A stretch of DNA of 64,000 nt from Thermothielavioides terrestris NRRL 8126. Lineage: Eukaryota > Ascomycota > Sordariomycetes > Sordariales > Chaetomiaceae. The notes beneath the pieces are model-generated. The model was given only the letters and a program-made list of their open reading frames with translations, made no database searches and was not told the origin of the DNA. Position 1 is the stretch's first letter; the number at the start of each line of letters is the position of its first letter. The translations under genes were made by a program, and so were the position numbers. Below are positions 27,020-39,233 of this stretch, piece after piece. Location: the NCBI RefSeq assembly GCF_000226115.1, contig NC_016462.1:2232001-2296000 (forward strand), given 5' to 3'.

Positions 27020-27190
27020 GACGATTGAGAGCTGCTCGTCTCCCGTCGTGGCCAGGGCGGCCAGCCGGGAAGGTGGCAGAGGAACAGAATTATGTACGGA
27101 GGGGAAAAAAAGGCAGTCGACGAGTCGCGGCTGCCACTTGGCAGGCCTTCTCACTCCAACAGGAAGGAACCTGCTTCCCATCCTATGGGT

Positions 27191-27290
27191 AAAGAAAGAA
27201 AGAAAGAGAAAGGAGAATAAAAACACTAAGAGAAAAAGGGGGAAAAAGAGAACCAAAAACAAGAGCAAAGAGAAAGAAAGAAAGAAAGAG
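27191..27290 (+). repeat. (GAAA)n-type purine microsatellite
   Basis: About 100 bases almost purely A and G, with runs of AAAG units at both ends and an imperfect centre. It is low-complexity DNA with no coding potential. Confidence 0.8.
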
Positions 27291-29114
27291 CCCCAGGGAA
27301 GTTGCGAGAGCTTAAATGCATCCAAGAAGCCGGTGCTGATTAGACGAGACACGCGAGGGAGCGCGGTGTCGTCGCGTCTTTGCCCTGGGCCCGTCGCAAG
27401 GTTATGCCGAATTTTGATTGGCTGACACCCTGTCAGGTCTTCCTTTTTGGGCAAGGCACTCCTGAATCTGCCGTCCTTATCGCTCTTTTGCTTGCAGTTG
27501 TCAGGCACGCCGCGCATTCCTCCCGCTTTCCGCTGTTGAATGGCCGGGTCCCCTTCCCGAATCCTTCCTTCCTATCTGCTCTGACTGGCTTGAAGTTTCC
27601 ACGACGCATTCACTGTTGTTGGATGCGTCTTCCCTCTCCATAAGGTTGGGCAGCAAATCTCCTGGTTGACCAAGTCGAGACCGGTGGAGGCTCTCGGCAG
27701 CCGATGCCGAGCTCGCAGGTGACGGCCCAACAGTTTAGGCAATCGCGACCCGCTGCGTATCCACAGCGTTGTCTTGTCACAGGGCTGTCTCGTATGCCAG
27801 AACATGTCTGTGATGGATGAAGCCTGTCGGCCTGGAGCGTAGTCGGGCCCAGAAACCGTAAATAGCGTGACTGGTTCACAATCTCACGCGTCGCTCCATG
27901 TTTGACCAGCCAAAAAGATTCGAAGAACCCAATGGAGCTTCACGTTTCTGCTCACCTGATCGACAGTTTCAAGCACGAATTCATAATCTTGGAGACGGAA
28001 AAACAATCTATTGTTGTGCTATTGGATGGGGTCTTTGGCTGCTTTCGAGTGCCGTTCTGGTCTGGAGGGTTGACCTGCGCCTTGGATAGCAGGGCCGCCG
28101 TCTCGCCAATGACCATCTCCAGGGCTCGCTGTACTGGCTGCATTAACTACGATGGAAATGAAGCCGCTGAGGAAGGCTCGCGCCGAGCTCATTTTCGCGA
28201 CAAGCTGCCGGTACACATACGCAGTGGAACAGAGCTTCGACCTGACATCGTTGTGCCACGGTCCGCATCGGACGACAACTGAGTTTGTTGCAGGAACATG
28301 CATCAAAACGACCCGGGGAAGCGGGGAGAAAATCAGGAGAGGGGCCCCAGATGCATCGACTCGTTCCCCAGGGGCAATTGTTGACCCAAGTATCTGGCGG
28401 TTGTCTGGCTCGGAGGAGCGTGTCTCGAGGTTTCAACAGCGCCGGCATCGAAACGAACATTTGTCGGTGTTTGTCGGGTCCTCCTTCGGAGGACCCGCAA
28501 TCGGCGGAGCCTCAAAGAGGCGCCGCGAGTTCCGGTGGGAACGGGCCGAATAACGTCACTCCACCAGCAAGTACGATGACGACACAGAATTCCCCTTGCG
28601 GATCCGCGCCCTACGGGTTCTGCCGGTGGCGAGCTACAACTGCCGTGATACGCGGGCCAATGGAGCGACTAGAACTGGCAACGCCGCAATTATACGCATT
28701 CGTCAGGGAGCTGTTCAGCTGGTGCTGTGGTCGTGCTGGAGCAGCTGCTGAGAGGGTGATCATAACGTGAGGTCCAGAGGCTCTACTTTTTGGCAGGCCC
28801 GATTTACTGCACGGTGGACTGCCAACTGCTCTTTCCCTCCCCTCGACTCCATGGGGCCCCTCGAGCCCCTCGTCTCTCGCGCCTTCCAGCTTTCCAGAGC
28901 CCGCATGTCCAGCTGACCAAAATCCCGATATTGTCGAGCGTGGAGCAGGCATGGGGTTTCCGGCCTCCTCCACCCGCCTGCCATCTCCGACTTGAATATA
29001 ACGACACAGCTGCTCCCAAGCATCCATTCTTGTCTTGTCACTTCTTCGTCTTAGGAAGCAGGAAACCACCTTTGGTTTGTTGACTACACTGCGCCCCGCC
29101 CACCGAACGAGAAG

Positions 29115-30876
29115 ATGGCATTCTCCCAGCGCGTCCAGAAAGGGTCTGCCGCCCATGGCACCCCGGCGGCGGAGGAGACATACCATGGCCTGTCGGCGGC
29201 CGCCCTCGCCGCCGAGCAGAAGATTACGGCCATGGCCGTCCTTCTCGGCGCGGTTGCCAGTATTGGTGGCTTCATGTTCGGCTATGTCAGGTACGCTGTT
29301 ATGCTCCCCTGCCGGCATTGCTGCCTCTCTGGCGTCTGGAAGCTGACACCGATTCAAGCGGTCAGATTTCGGGCTTCTTCGATATGGCTGACTATGGCCG
29401 CCGCTTTGGAGAGTACAATCCAGCCACCAACTCGTATGACTTCAGTGCTCCTCGCCAGGGCGCCATTGTCGGCCTCCTCCCTGCCGGCTGCCTGTTCGGT
29501 TCCCTGATCGCCGGCAACATTGCCGACACCCTGGGTCGCCGCATGGCCATCTCGGTATCGGCGCTCTTCTGCTGCGTGGGCAACATTATTGAGATCTCCT
29601 CCGAGACCTCCTGGGCTCAATTCGCTGTCGGCCGCCTGGTCACCGGCCTTGGGATTGGCTCGCTTTCTGTAGTTGTTCCCATGTACCAGTCTGAGTCGAG
29701 CCCCGCCATCCTCAGGGGGGTACTCGTTTCTACCTACCAGCTTTTCATCACGCTCGGCATCTGGACCTCCGAGATGGTCAACTATGGCACTCACAACATA
29801 TCCAGCTCGGCATCGTGGCGCATTCCTAACGGCCTGTCGTTCCTCTGGTCCCTGATTCTCGGCGCCGGCATCCTGGTGCTTCCAGAGTCGCCTCGCTACG
29901 CGTACCGCAAGGGCCGCGAGGACGAGGCCCGCCGCACCATCGCGCGCCTGGCTGGCCTTAATACCAACGCCGCTTCTGTCAACCAGCAGATCGATGAAAT
30001 CCGTGCCAAGCTCGAGGAAGAAAGAGCTGGCGCCAGCACCAGCTTTTTCGAGATCTTCACGGGCCCGCGCATGCTGTACCGGACATTGCTGGGTATTACC
30101 CTGCAGGTGAGCCACGCCGAAGCTGCCGAGACCAGCTGTTGTTGCTAACTGGTACCCAGGCCGGACAACAGCTTACGGGAGCGAACTTCTTCTTCTACTA
30201 CGGCACCACCATCTTCCGGGCCACGGGTCTTAGCGACAGCTACGTGACCCAGATAATTCTTGGATCCGTCAACGTCTTCTGCACATTCGGTGGCCTCTAC
30301 GTTGTGAAGAAGTGCGGCCGCAGGAACGCGCTCATGGCGGGCGCCGCATGGATGATGGTCTGCTTCCTGGTCTACTCCTTCGTCGGGCACTTCAAGCTTG
30401 ATCAGACCAACCCCGCGGCGACGCCCCAGGCGGGTAACGTCCTGATCGTCTTCTCGTGCCTGTTCATCGTCGCTTTCGCGACGACATGGGGCCCGCTTGT
30501 CTGGGCCGTCGTTGCCGAGCTTTACCCCGCCAAGTACCGCGCTCCGGCCATGGCGATTGCAACGGCGAGCAACTGGCTGTGGAACTTCTTGATGAGTTTC
30601 TTCACGCGCTTCATCACGGATGCCATCAACTATCTCTACGGCCTGGTGTTTGCGGGCTGCTGCGCTGCGCTTGTTCTGGTGGTGTTCTTCTTTCTGATTG
30701 AGAGCAAGGACCGGAGCCTGGAAGAGATTGACACAATGTATCTGCTCCACGTCAATCCCATCACTAGCAGCAAGTGGGACGAGAAGTCTGCGCTGGAGTC
30801 AAGCGACTCTAGTGGCCGCCAGTCCCGCCAGCACTCGGATCAAGGAGACCATGTGGAGGTGCAAGCGATTCCTTGA
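29115..30876 (+). CDS. MFS sugar transporter (hexose:proton symporter type)
   Basis: Three exons (29115-29290, 29359-30106, 30160-30876) encode 546 residues, the usual length for fungal sugar porters. About twelve hydrophobic segments are visible. Family signatures: GNIADTLGRR in the loop between helices 2 and 3, VVPMYQSESSP (the P-x-Y-x-x-E-x-x-P sugar-porter motif), PESPRYAYRKGR after helix 6, QQLTGANFFFYYGTTIF in helix 7, and AELYPAKYR before helix 11. The hydrophilic tail is Ser/Asp-rich. It is expected in the plasma membrane, importing glucose or another monosaccharide with protons; the substrate cannot be read from sequence. Introns of 68 and 53 bp have GTACGC and GTGAGC donors. The start ATG is followed by a short cytosolic leader. 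Confidence 0.93.
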
Positions 30877-31913
30877 AAAAAAGTGGCATGCATTCCGTGG
30901 AGAATGTGTTGGCATAGACAGAAAGAGGTGGCCTGGCGTCATGGAGCTTAGCTGTTGAGGACATCCATCTCCCCACTTTGGGTGTTCTGGCCCCTGGGTT
31001 TGTGCAAGTAGGCTCGCAGGGTGTTGTGGAAGCCACAAAAAGGGGTATTGTTGTGTTAGTATTACGTTTGTTTTGGCATGCGCAGAATTGTCTCTTGCTT
31101 TGTGGTTATGGCCATCTGACGCCTGTTTCGTCAGTGGTGTGAGTGTGTTTCTGTGCTGTGTATCTTACCACAATGACGCACACTAAGGAGAGTGCATTCG
31201 CCGTTCCCATCAGCGTTCCTCGGGGCACAGACGTGATGTTCATTTATAAGGTACTTCGTACATATATAGGTACCTACAAGGCTATTCACGCTCACCATAC
31301 CACAGTACACAGTAAGGCACTGGAAAGGACATTGTGCCGAGGCTGCCCGGATTGCCATACGATGCGCGAGGCTACACGGGATAGTAGGTGTTTACTGGTA
31401 CGTAACGTATGATTTGGCAGCGGCCGTTCCCACTGGCCTTTATCTCGTATTCTTTTCATCTGGTTTGTCATACGAACACTTTATTGTTTTTCTGTCCAAT
31501 TTGGCCGGGTGAGAAAAAAAACTCCTTGCTCGATTTCGGCTTTTGGAGCGGGCATAACTGACTCACCACTCCTCCTATCCACTCACCTGCCATTCCCGTT
31601 ACCCATCGTCCATCGCATCTCTCTTCAGAACCAGTCTTGCACGAATTGAGACTCCTCGTTTGTAAGGCAACGGCTGCTACGCGGCTTCTCTGCTTCTTCT
31701 AGGTGTACAAACCTCTGTGGCTTCCTTTATGTTGAAGGTTCTTGGGGGCTGGGTTGGGTGCGCTTTGCGGCTCTCGCGGCTCTTGGTCGCCGAGCAAGCC
31801 ATCCCACTCTCCCACTCATGAGAGCGAGGTTGCATTGAGCGGGTGTGACGCTGATGGAAGGTGGGTCCGGCTGTTGGGTTTTAGTGTCGTTGCATGAGTG
31901 AGTTGTTTTTTGT

Positions 31914-32355
31914 CGACCCCTTTAAATCGACTACGCAGTTTCATTAGAACGACTACCCACCACACCAAAAGTCTACGCCAAAGGCGCCAACTGTACGAGT
32001 CTCTTATCGATAAGAGTAAGATCATGTGATCAGCAAACACAAAGTGGGTACACTGTCTCGTCGACAGGCGCTTCGCGTAAGGTAGTCGGCGGTCAAGGCA
32101 GACGGTATTCAAGCTTGTTCAGCATAACACTCGCGTTTTTAAGGTTTTTCAACCAATGCAGCATTTTCAGTCAAGCCTGCATTTGCTGGCCTCCCCAATA
32201 ATGCTCGCAACATCGTCGATTTGCAGCGATTCCTGTGGCGACCGCTCAGCGAGGGAGTGTTGTGCCTCTCGCCGCAACATTTTAGTGTGAGCGCACGGGC
32301 CTTTTTGGAGGGTAGTCGTTCTAATGAAAGCTGCGTAGTCGATTCAATGGGGTCG
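31914..32355. mobile_element. MITE, 442 bp, with terminal inverted repeats and 9-bp target duplication
   Basis: The terminal inverted repeats are 31914-31958 and 32310-32355. They start CGACCCC and differ by two substitutions and one inserted C over 45-46 bases. Immediately outside, the 9-mer GTTTTTTGT occurs in direct orientation at 31905-31913 and 32356-32364, as expected for a target-site duplication. The 350-bp interior has no open frame of note, so the element is non-autonomous. A 9-bp duplication with fairly long inverted repeats is typical of Mutator-like (MULE) DNA transposons, though the superfamily is an inference and 8-10 bp duplications occur elsewhere. The near-perfect ends suggest a fairly recent insertion. 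Confidence 0.85.
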
Positions 32356-33205
32356 GTTTTTTGTCTTTTTCCCTTGCTCTCTCATTTTTTTCTTCGCTGG
32401 TCTTGGCCTGGTTGGGCTGGTTATTCTTCGGCAATCGGTCTGATTGGCAGGGCCTGGTCGGGATTTTTCTCTTCTGTCTCACGGCGACTTTCCTAAAAAG
32501 TACAACGCCACTCTCTTTCTTACGGCGGAAACACTTCGTCACGAGGAGCTGTTTCTTGATATTTTTGGGACATAACTATTTCGCACAGGTAGGTTTTGGT
32601 AATTAAACCCTCCCTCAGTCCATCAACAATTTTGCTCTTTTTTGTTGCGGTGCTGTTAGGGCATGCTGGGGCTTGTCGGTGGGGTTGGCTGTCGAGGTGC
32701 GTCTGATCTGATGGGTAGTTTGTCCGAATGACGGCCTGCAGGTGGCTCTGTCACCGAGCAGTGGGTTCCAGCAGTTTTCGTCAACATTTTGATCTGGAAG
32801 TGGAGCTCGGGCGAGGTTATACTCGGCTCCGGCCGGCGGGCCCGGTCCGGGTTTAAGCTGGCTTTTTCGGGTGGATGCGCCTCGGGCGACAGATCTGGCC
32901 CGGATTGGTTCGCGTGGCGTGGTTCGGTCGGTGGTGTGGTAAGTCGAAGACTACACTACCGTGTAACCTCTGGAAGCGGGATGGATGGCGACGTCGCGAA
33001 AGCCTCTCGAGTTTCGCCCCTCGGCGGTTGGGTGCGCACTCAACAGCAGAGAGAGTTCGGACGGGTTCGTCTGGTTCAAGGATGGCGGCGAGCGAGCTGA
33101 TGCTTTGCGCCCCGCTCGCCTCATCCACAGTTGAAACTCAAGATCCATCCATATCCACCGACTCGGCCTCTCGCTGCCCACCGCAACCCTTATCCACCAC
33201 CAAGA

Positions 33206-33290
33206 CTCATCTACAACACTGCACCTCCGCCAGGGTTTTCATTGGCGGAGGTGTAGCGTTGTAGATGAGTAAAACACTGGCGGAGGTGTA
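33206..33290. repeat. Imperfect inverted repeat (27-bp arms) plus partial third copy
   Basis: The arms 33206-33232 and 33243-33269 are reverse complements except for two transition differences and are separated by a 10-base loop. A third copy of the inner part (TGGCGGAGGTGTA) follows at 33278-33290 in the orientation of the right arm. It lies about 650 bp before the permease start codon. As RNA it would form a stable stem. It could be the end of a decayed palindromic element or a local duplication product. Confidence 0.85.
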
Positions 33291-33919
33291 CGATGGACGC
33301 CGGAGAAAGCCTTGACGAACGAACAGGGTTCTTCTGCCTTACTCTTCAATGTTATCGAGTTCCCCTGGAATCACCGAAGGGCCTCTGCTAGCCGCATGCC
33401 TGGCGGTTGCCCCTGATGGTGCCGCAAGGGCACCTCATTCGCTCGCCCGCTGGCCTTTCTCATCATCTGTCATTTGGTTTTATCATCGCTATCTTTATGG
33501 CCGCGCTTGTTGTCGGCGTTATTATTCTGCTGGTCCAGATTCGACACTTCGCCTCGGCGAACGGACAACGGGAAACGGGGGCTCCACCGGCGATCGAACT
33601 TTTTTTTCTCATGGACCCCGTCTCATCAGGGACTGCTCTGATTATGTGACTCCTCCCGACTTGCGGTGTCTGCACCTGTCGTTCCCACTGCTTCCCCATC
33701 CTCCCGGTCGTTTGGTCCCCCCGTTTCTGTGTGGTCTCTTGGCTACGCGCTGCATCGCGGTTGGTGCGCGTTGACTCACCCCTTTTTCTCTTACTGGGAC
33801 CGCCGGACACGTACGTTCTTGCCTTTGCCTCCGCCGGAGTTGGAATTTCTGATCGCAGGTTGTCTTCCAAGACGGCCGGAATAAGGAGGGGGTGAGCAAG
33901 GAGCGCAGAAGCAGGGCCG

Positions 33920-35637
33920 ATGAAGGCCTCCGATACCTGGCCGCCGTCGCCGGTCGGCTATTCGTCCGGCTCGGACATCGGCGTCGTGGGCGTTGTTGTC
34001 GGCGGCGAGAAGGCTAAGAAGGGGGGTGACGGCGGCGCCAACAGCAACAACAACTGCGATGCCGAGTCAGCGCAGCGCGGCGAGCTGCAGAGGCAGCTGT
34101 CGGGGAGGCACCTCAACTTCATTGCCATCGGCGGCACTATCGGCACCGGCTTCTTCTTGGGCACCGGGTCCGCGCTGGTCAAGACCGGCCCCGCAGGGTG
34201 TCTCATCTCGTATGTCTTCATGGGCACCGTCCTGTGGTCGGTGATGGTCTGTTTGGGCGAGATGGCCACGTACATCCCGACGGCGGGCGCCTTCTCGTCG
34301 TATGCGACGAGGTTTGTTGACGACAGCTTGGGGTTCGCCGTCGGGTGGCTTTACTGGTTTGCCTGTGAGTGCTTCCACCTCCCGTGTCCGAGGTATTGGT
34401 GTCTACCGGGTGAAGATTGACGGCATGGAATCAAGGGGCGACAACGTATGCGCTGTCTCTCACCGCAGCGGGCCTCATCATCCAGTACTGGAACCAAAAC
34501 GTGAACATCGGCATCCTGATCGCCGTCTTCTGGGTCGTCTTCACCGTCGTCAACTACCTCCCCGTCCGCATCTACGGCGAGCTCGAGATGTGGCTGTCGA
34601 GTCTCAAGGTCATCACGATCGCCGGCTTCATCATCTTCGCCGTCTGCATCGCGGCCGGCGCCGGCCAGGAAGGCGCTCTGGGATTCAAGTATTGGCACGA
34701 CCCGGGCGCTTTCAACGAATACCTGGTGTCAGGCGGGATAGGCAAGTTCGTCGGCTTCTGGGCCGTGATGATCCAGGCCTCGGTGGCCTACCAGGGCGCC
34801 GAGCTCGTCGGGGTCGGCGCCGGCGAGGCGCGCGACCCGCGCAAGACGGTGCCCAGCTCGATCCGCGCCACCTTCTGGGGCATCCTGAGCCTCTTCGTGG
34901 TGACCATCTTCCTGTTGACCATGGTGGTGCCGTCCAACGACGCCAGCCTGCTCAACGACTCGTCGTCGGACGCGTCGGCGTCGCCGCTCGTCATCGCGGC
35001 GCAGCGCGCCGGCGTCAGCGTCCTGCCGGACATCATCAACGCGGTGCTGCTCACGGCGGTGCTGTCGGCGGCCAACTCGAACGTTTACTCGGGCAGCCGC
35101 GTGCTGGTGGCGCTCGCGGAGGAGGGCCAGGCGCCGGCGCTGTTCAAGAAGACGAACCGGCACGGCATCCCCGTGTTCTCGGTCGCCGTGACGGCCGCCT
35201 TCGGCCTGCTCGCCTTCCTCAACCTGTCGGCCGGCGGCGGCAAGGTGTTCAACTGGCTGCTCAACATCTCCGGCGTGGCCGGCATGACCACGTGGGCGAG
35301 CACCTGCCTGTCGCACCTCGCCTTCGTGCGCGCGCTCCGGGCGCAGGGCATCCCGCGGTCGGACCTGCCCTACGTGTCGCGCTTCCAGCCCTACACGGCC
35401 ATCTACGGCCTCTTCTTCAACGTCCTCATCACCCTGACCCAGGGCTTCACCGTGTTCATCGACTGGAGCACGAGCGACTTCTTCGCCGCCTACGTCAGCC
35501 TCATCCTCTTCGTGGCCCTGTGGGCGGCCCACAAGCTGTGGTATCGGACGCCGTTTGTCGACCCGGCCACCGCCGATCTCGTTCGCGGGCGCTACGACCT
35601 GCAGGAGGAGCGATCTGCTGCTGACGGAGGGGTGTGA
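33920..35637 (+). CDS. Amino-acid permease (APC superfamily, fungal YAT type)
   Basis: Two exons (33920-34364, 34436-35637) encode 548 residues. A hydrophilic N-terminus of about 60 residues precedes RHLNFIAIGGTIGTGFFLGTG, the conserved first transmembrane helix of fungal amino-acid permeases, with the substrate-binding GTG element. Around twelve hydrophobic segments follow. Further markers are GEMATYIPTAGAFSSYATRFVD, SVAYQGAELVGVGAGEARDPRKTVPSSI and NSNVYSGSRVLVALAEEGQAP. It should sit in the plasma membrane and import amino acids with protons; which ones is not readable. The 71-bp intron restores YWFAWATTYAL across helix 3. Its acceptor (TCAAG before GGGCG) was chosen because it alone keeps the frame and the motif. 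Confidence 0.92.
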
Positions 35638-35888
35638 CGAGGAAGCAAGCGACGTTGTAATAATATGTGATTTCTTGCCTGCATAAAAGGAACAGAAAAA
35701 AAATGGTGTTTGGAGCTCAGGGGGTCCGTGTCATTGCTGAGGAAAAAAACGAATCGCTTTCCGGATGTTAGACATAGAAAAAAGGGCGCAATGTACGATA
35801 TACGACGGCATGCATGACAGCGACAATAGAGCCTCCTTGGTTTTTTGGATGTCCGGTTGTTTCCTCGATGAACGGCTCTTTCTGCGCC

Positions 35889-38800
35889 TTAGAGGACCAT
35901 GTTCCAGCTGACCTTTTTGCCCCTCATCATCTCCAGAACGCCAACGGGCAGGAACTGCTTGTCAACGAGGCTCAGGCCGCCGAAGTCCTCCATGAGTTCT
36001 CGGGCGTACAGTTGCAGGAACCACTTCTTCTCCGAGTCGAGCCCGACCTTGGTGTTGTCCAAGAAGGACTCGAGCTCGCTCTCGACCTCCTTGCTCAACG
36101 CAATCTTCTCGGCCGCGGGAACGGTGACGAGCCTCCGCACAGCCTGGGCGAACGTGCCGAACAGGAGCTCGCGGAACAGGCTGTAGTCCTGCAGCGGGAA
36201 GAAGATCTTCCTCCATTGCCTGAAGATGGTGTCCAACTCCCTTGAGTTTTTGTCCGGATAGATGGAGCGGAGTCGTTGAGTCAGAACCGGGTCGCTAAGA
36301 TCCTCCCAGGATGTTTTCCGTTCAAGGTACTGTTCCCATTCATCCTTGAGGTACTCCTCGATGATGTCCTCGGGCGTCTCCTTGATCTGGTTGCGAACCA
36401 GGAATAAGCCAACAAAGGGGTTCCGGAGGCCAAGGCCACCGAGTTGTTCCGGCAAATAGACAAAAGCGTCGGGCAGGCCCGAGACCCCGAATCGATCCTG
36501 GATCATGCGCTTGACTAGCGTTCGCCGTGTCTCGTTAGCTTTTTTGTGCTCCAAGATGCGGATATCAGGAAATGGGCAAAGGGGGTGGGTGTGTCCCAAC
36601 TTACGATGCTCGACCACGCTTCCCTCTTTCCCGTCAGAGCCGGGGAACAGCCTCCGCAACATGTTGCGATACGTGCTCAACACCTCGTCGATATGCTCCC
36701 GCCCGAAGCAAGGGGCGGGCTGGCCGAACGTATGGCTGAAGAACCGGCCGACGCAGCTATTCCATGTCTGGACCCACGAGAGCACGCTCTTGCACTCGGC
36801 CAGCTGTTTCTTGAGCTGGTCAACGTGCGCCATTACCAGGTCCTGGTCGATGACCCATTTCCCGGAGTTTGGATCTAGACACAGGAAGCCGATCTTGACC
36901 GGGCCTACCGGCAACGAGCTGGCGATGGCGGCGTCTCTGTTTCCGGACCCCGGGATGCAGACAGAGCCGGTTTTAGCTTTGTTGAAGTCCAGGCCGAAGA
37001 CCTTGGCAAACGATTGCATGCAGTCCCATGCCAGCGCGCATGTCTGGGGCTCGCCCACGAGCCAGATGTCGTCGTGCAAGCGGTACAGCAGGGTGCCGGT
37101 TTTGCGGTTGACGGCAAGATCCAGGAAGAACAGCACCAGCTCGCCCGTGAACTTCTCCGAGGCGTGCGCCATGGGCACTCCCCTCTTGCGGATGCGGGGG
37201 CCGCGCTTCGGACGGTCGTCCGAGGCAGCGTCCAGGTTCAGGGGCGCCTCGAGATACTTCTTGAAGAAATCGATCCAATCCTGGCCGAAGCCGACGTAGC
37301 GCATGACGGCGAAGATGGTGCTGTGGGAGAGGCCGGTGCCGTACCACTGCAGGTCGGTCTGCACAACGGCGACGCCGCCGCCGCCGCCGCCAGGCGTTGC
37401 CCGGGTGTCGTAGGTAACACCGCGGAGGCGATGGACTATCAGCTCGGCGGTAAGGTGGCGCAGGAGCTCTTGCTTGATGCCAGATCGCTTCTGCTGGGAG
37501 CCGTTCGGGTTGGTGCCGTCGCTATAGTTGCTGCTGTCTTCGTCGTCATCATCGTCATAGCTGAGGTCTTCGTCGAGGGTCGTGGGAAGTTGAGAGAGGA
37601 AAAATGTCTCGAGGTATTTAGACTTGCGGTTACTCTCAACGCTGTTACTGGAAATCGAGGGCTGGCTGACGTAGAATCGGCGTCTTTTCCGATCGGCATC
37701 GGTCGGTGCTGTGTGGCGCTCAAGCGGTCTGACGAGCACGGCGCGCATGAAAGCCTTCAGTGCGGGCTTGAGCAGGTTGCACAGCCTGATGCCGATATAC
37801 TCTGTCCAACCAATGTCGTCAGCTATATCTATCCTGCCTGACCATGGCGGCGGGATGGCAGCCGGAGCAGCGCCGGCGCCGAGCCGTTGGCTCGAGAAGC
37901 CCGTCGAGAGTCAGCGGAAGCGGTAGACAGTAAGCAGGAGCACGTACGGACAAAGATCATCTGCAGGATGTCATCGTCGGCCCAGACGCGATATTTGCCG
38001 TTCAGGCAGCGACGCGGCACGACGCGGATACCCTCGGGGCCGGCATCCCAGCGCCATTCCCTCAGGGCAGAGAAGCGCATGTTCAAGACGTCAGCAATCT
38101 CGGACTTTGCAAGGTTGTTCTCCAAGAAGTCGCGCAAGAGGGCCTGCTTCTCGTCACTCAGGATGTCCTCGGTGAGGAGGCCTTTGATGCAGCTCGTCAG
38201 GGACTCGCTGGTGAACGGGGCTGTCTCGGACATGAATCTGAGGCTGTCCTCGGCGATCTTCTTGCGCAGCTTCTCAAGTTCCGCTCGGCTTTCTGCGTTG
38301 GGAAACAGGGAGTCGAGGAAGCTGCGGATTTCGGCCTCGTCCGTCTGGAGCGGCTCGAAGACGACGGACTCGAACTTGTCGACGAGCTCGCTCAGCCGCT
38401 GACGTTGGCGCTCGACGAGCTCGAACGAGTCGCCGTCCGGTTCGTCCGAGGCCGGCAGCGGCTCATCAAGCGGCTGGTCCATCCACTCTATGACGGATGG
38501 TCAGAACCTGGAGAAGCTGGCGCACCTTGGGGGGCCGGGGGCCGGGACGCCGGAGACGGGCCTGTTGGGGTCAAGCACAAAGAAAGCATACCAGTCAGGA
38601 GACGCGAGTACAGGTGAGCCATGTCCAGCCTGCGGCTCTGTAAGTCGAGCTTGGCGCGGAGCTGGCGGCTGAAGCTCGCCAGCTTGGACACGGGGATGGA
38701 GGCATCGTAGCGGGACTGCTCCAGCCAGCGCTGCAGGTTGGTGAGGCTGCCGTCCTTCGAGGCAGCCGGATAGAGCTCTGCGACGGCTTCCACGAGGCAG

Positions 38801-38955
38801 GCGAGACGGTCTTGCTCGTTGGCGGCGGCATCGGCTTTGGCGACATACTGGCGCTTGCGGGCCTCGTACGACTGGCGGCGCGATTCCAGCTCGCGGATCT
38901 TGGTGCGCGTAATGCTCTGCAGCGTCTTGGACAGCACCGACGTGGGGGACGCCAT
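35889..38955 (-). CDS. rvt: Reverse-transcriptase-related cellular protein, rvt class
   Basis: Three exons (38955-38592, 38487-37948, 37822-35889) give 945 residues; introns are 104 and 125 bp. The N-terminus is a predicted coiled coil (about residues 10-60, e.g. TKIRELESRRQSYEARKRQ), followed by a helical Glu/Leu-rich region. An acidic, probably flexible stretch (about 390-415) and a poly-Gly run precede the catalytic core. Core motifs: motif A VVQTDLQWYG with Asp458, motif B KRGVPMAHASEKFTGE at about 514-530, and motif C YRLHDDIWLVG with Asp552-Asp553. So the catalytic aspartates look intact. A large C-terminal domain of about 380 residues follows. No endonuclease, gag, LTR or repeat flanks it. 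Introns, length, coiled coil and HDD motif fit the single-copy cellular rvt genes described in Neurospora and other eukaryotes; family assignment is from memory. It is divergent from ARO1. The acceptor of intron 2 has a close alternative. Confidence 0.8.
37372..37390 (-). repeat. (GCC)n tract coding for poly-Gly in rvt
   Basis: Consecutive GGC codons on the minus strand encode six glycines directly before motif A of the reverse-transcriptase core. They probably lie in a flexible loop and may vary in length. Confidence 0.7.
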
Positions 38956-39233
38956 GTTCTAAGCGTCGATCGGCGTGTGAGCGCCGGTTCAGATGGTCAC
39001 AGTTTGCGTTACTTCACGAGCCGAGCGGTTGCGACAGACAGATATTTATACTACACTATGCCCTGGCCTGGACTGTGTGGCCAGTTGTTCACTTGGAGAC
39101 GAGACGCTCGACGGCCTTCAGACTGCGTCCAGGACACCTCCTCCAAGATGTGCAATATCCGACAAACACCACACCACATTGTCAAGCACGCGAGACTTCG
39201 TCCCACTTGGCCCCAACCTTGTTTGATCTTAAG

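Larger units (their letters stand above)
26191..29114. other. Gene-poor interval before the sugar transporter
   Basis: About 2.9 kb. It holds a possible decayed gene on the minus strand (26476-27019) and an A/G-rich microsatellite (27191-27290). The rest has no protein-like frame. The final few hundred bases should carry the transporter promoter and leader. Confidence 0.5.
30877..33919. other. Repeat-bearing intergenic interval
   Basis: About 3 kb without a supported gene. It contains a 442-bp MITE with target-site duplications (31905-32364) and a long imperfect hairpin with an extra partial copy (33206-33290). The stretch just before 33920 should hold the permease promoter and leader. Confidence 0.6.

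Noticed and set aside
35889..38955. Telomerase reverse transcriptase or LINE element as an explanation of the RT gene
   Set aside because: No TERT T-motif or TEN domain was seen, and the motif C HDD differs from the usual TERT sequence. No endonuclease, zinc knuckle, poly-A tail or target duplication flanks the gene, and it has two introns. The rvt class fits better.
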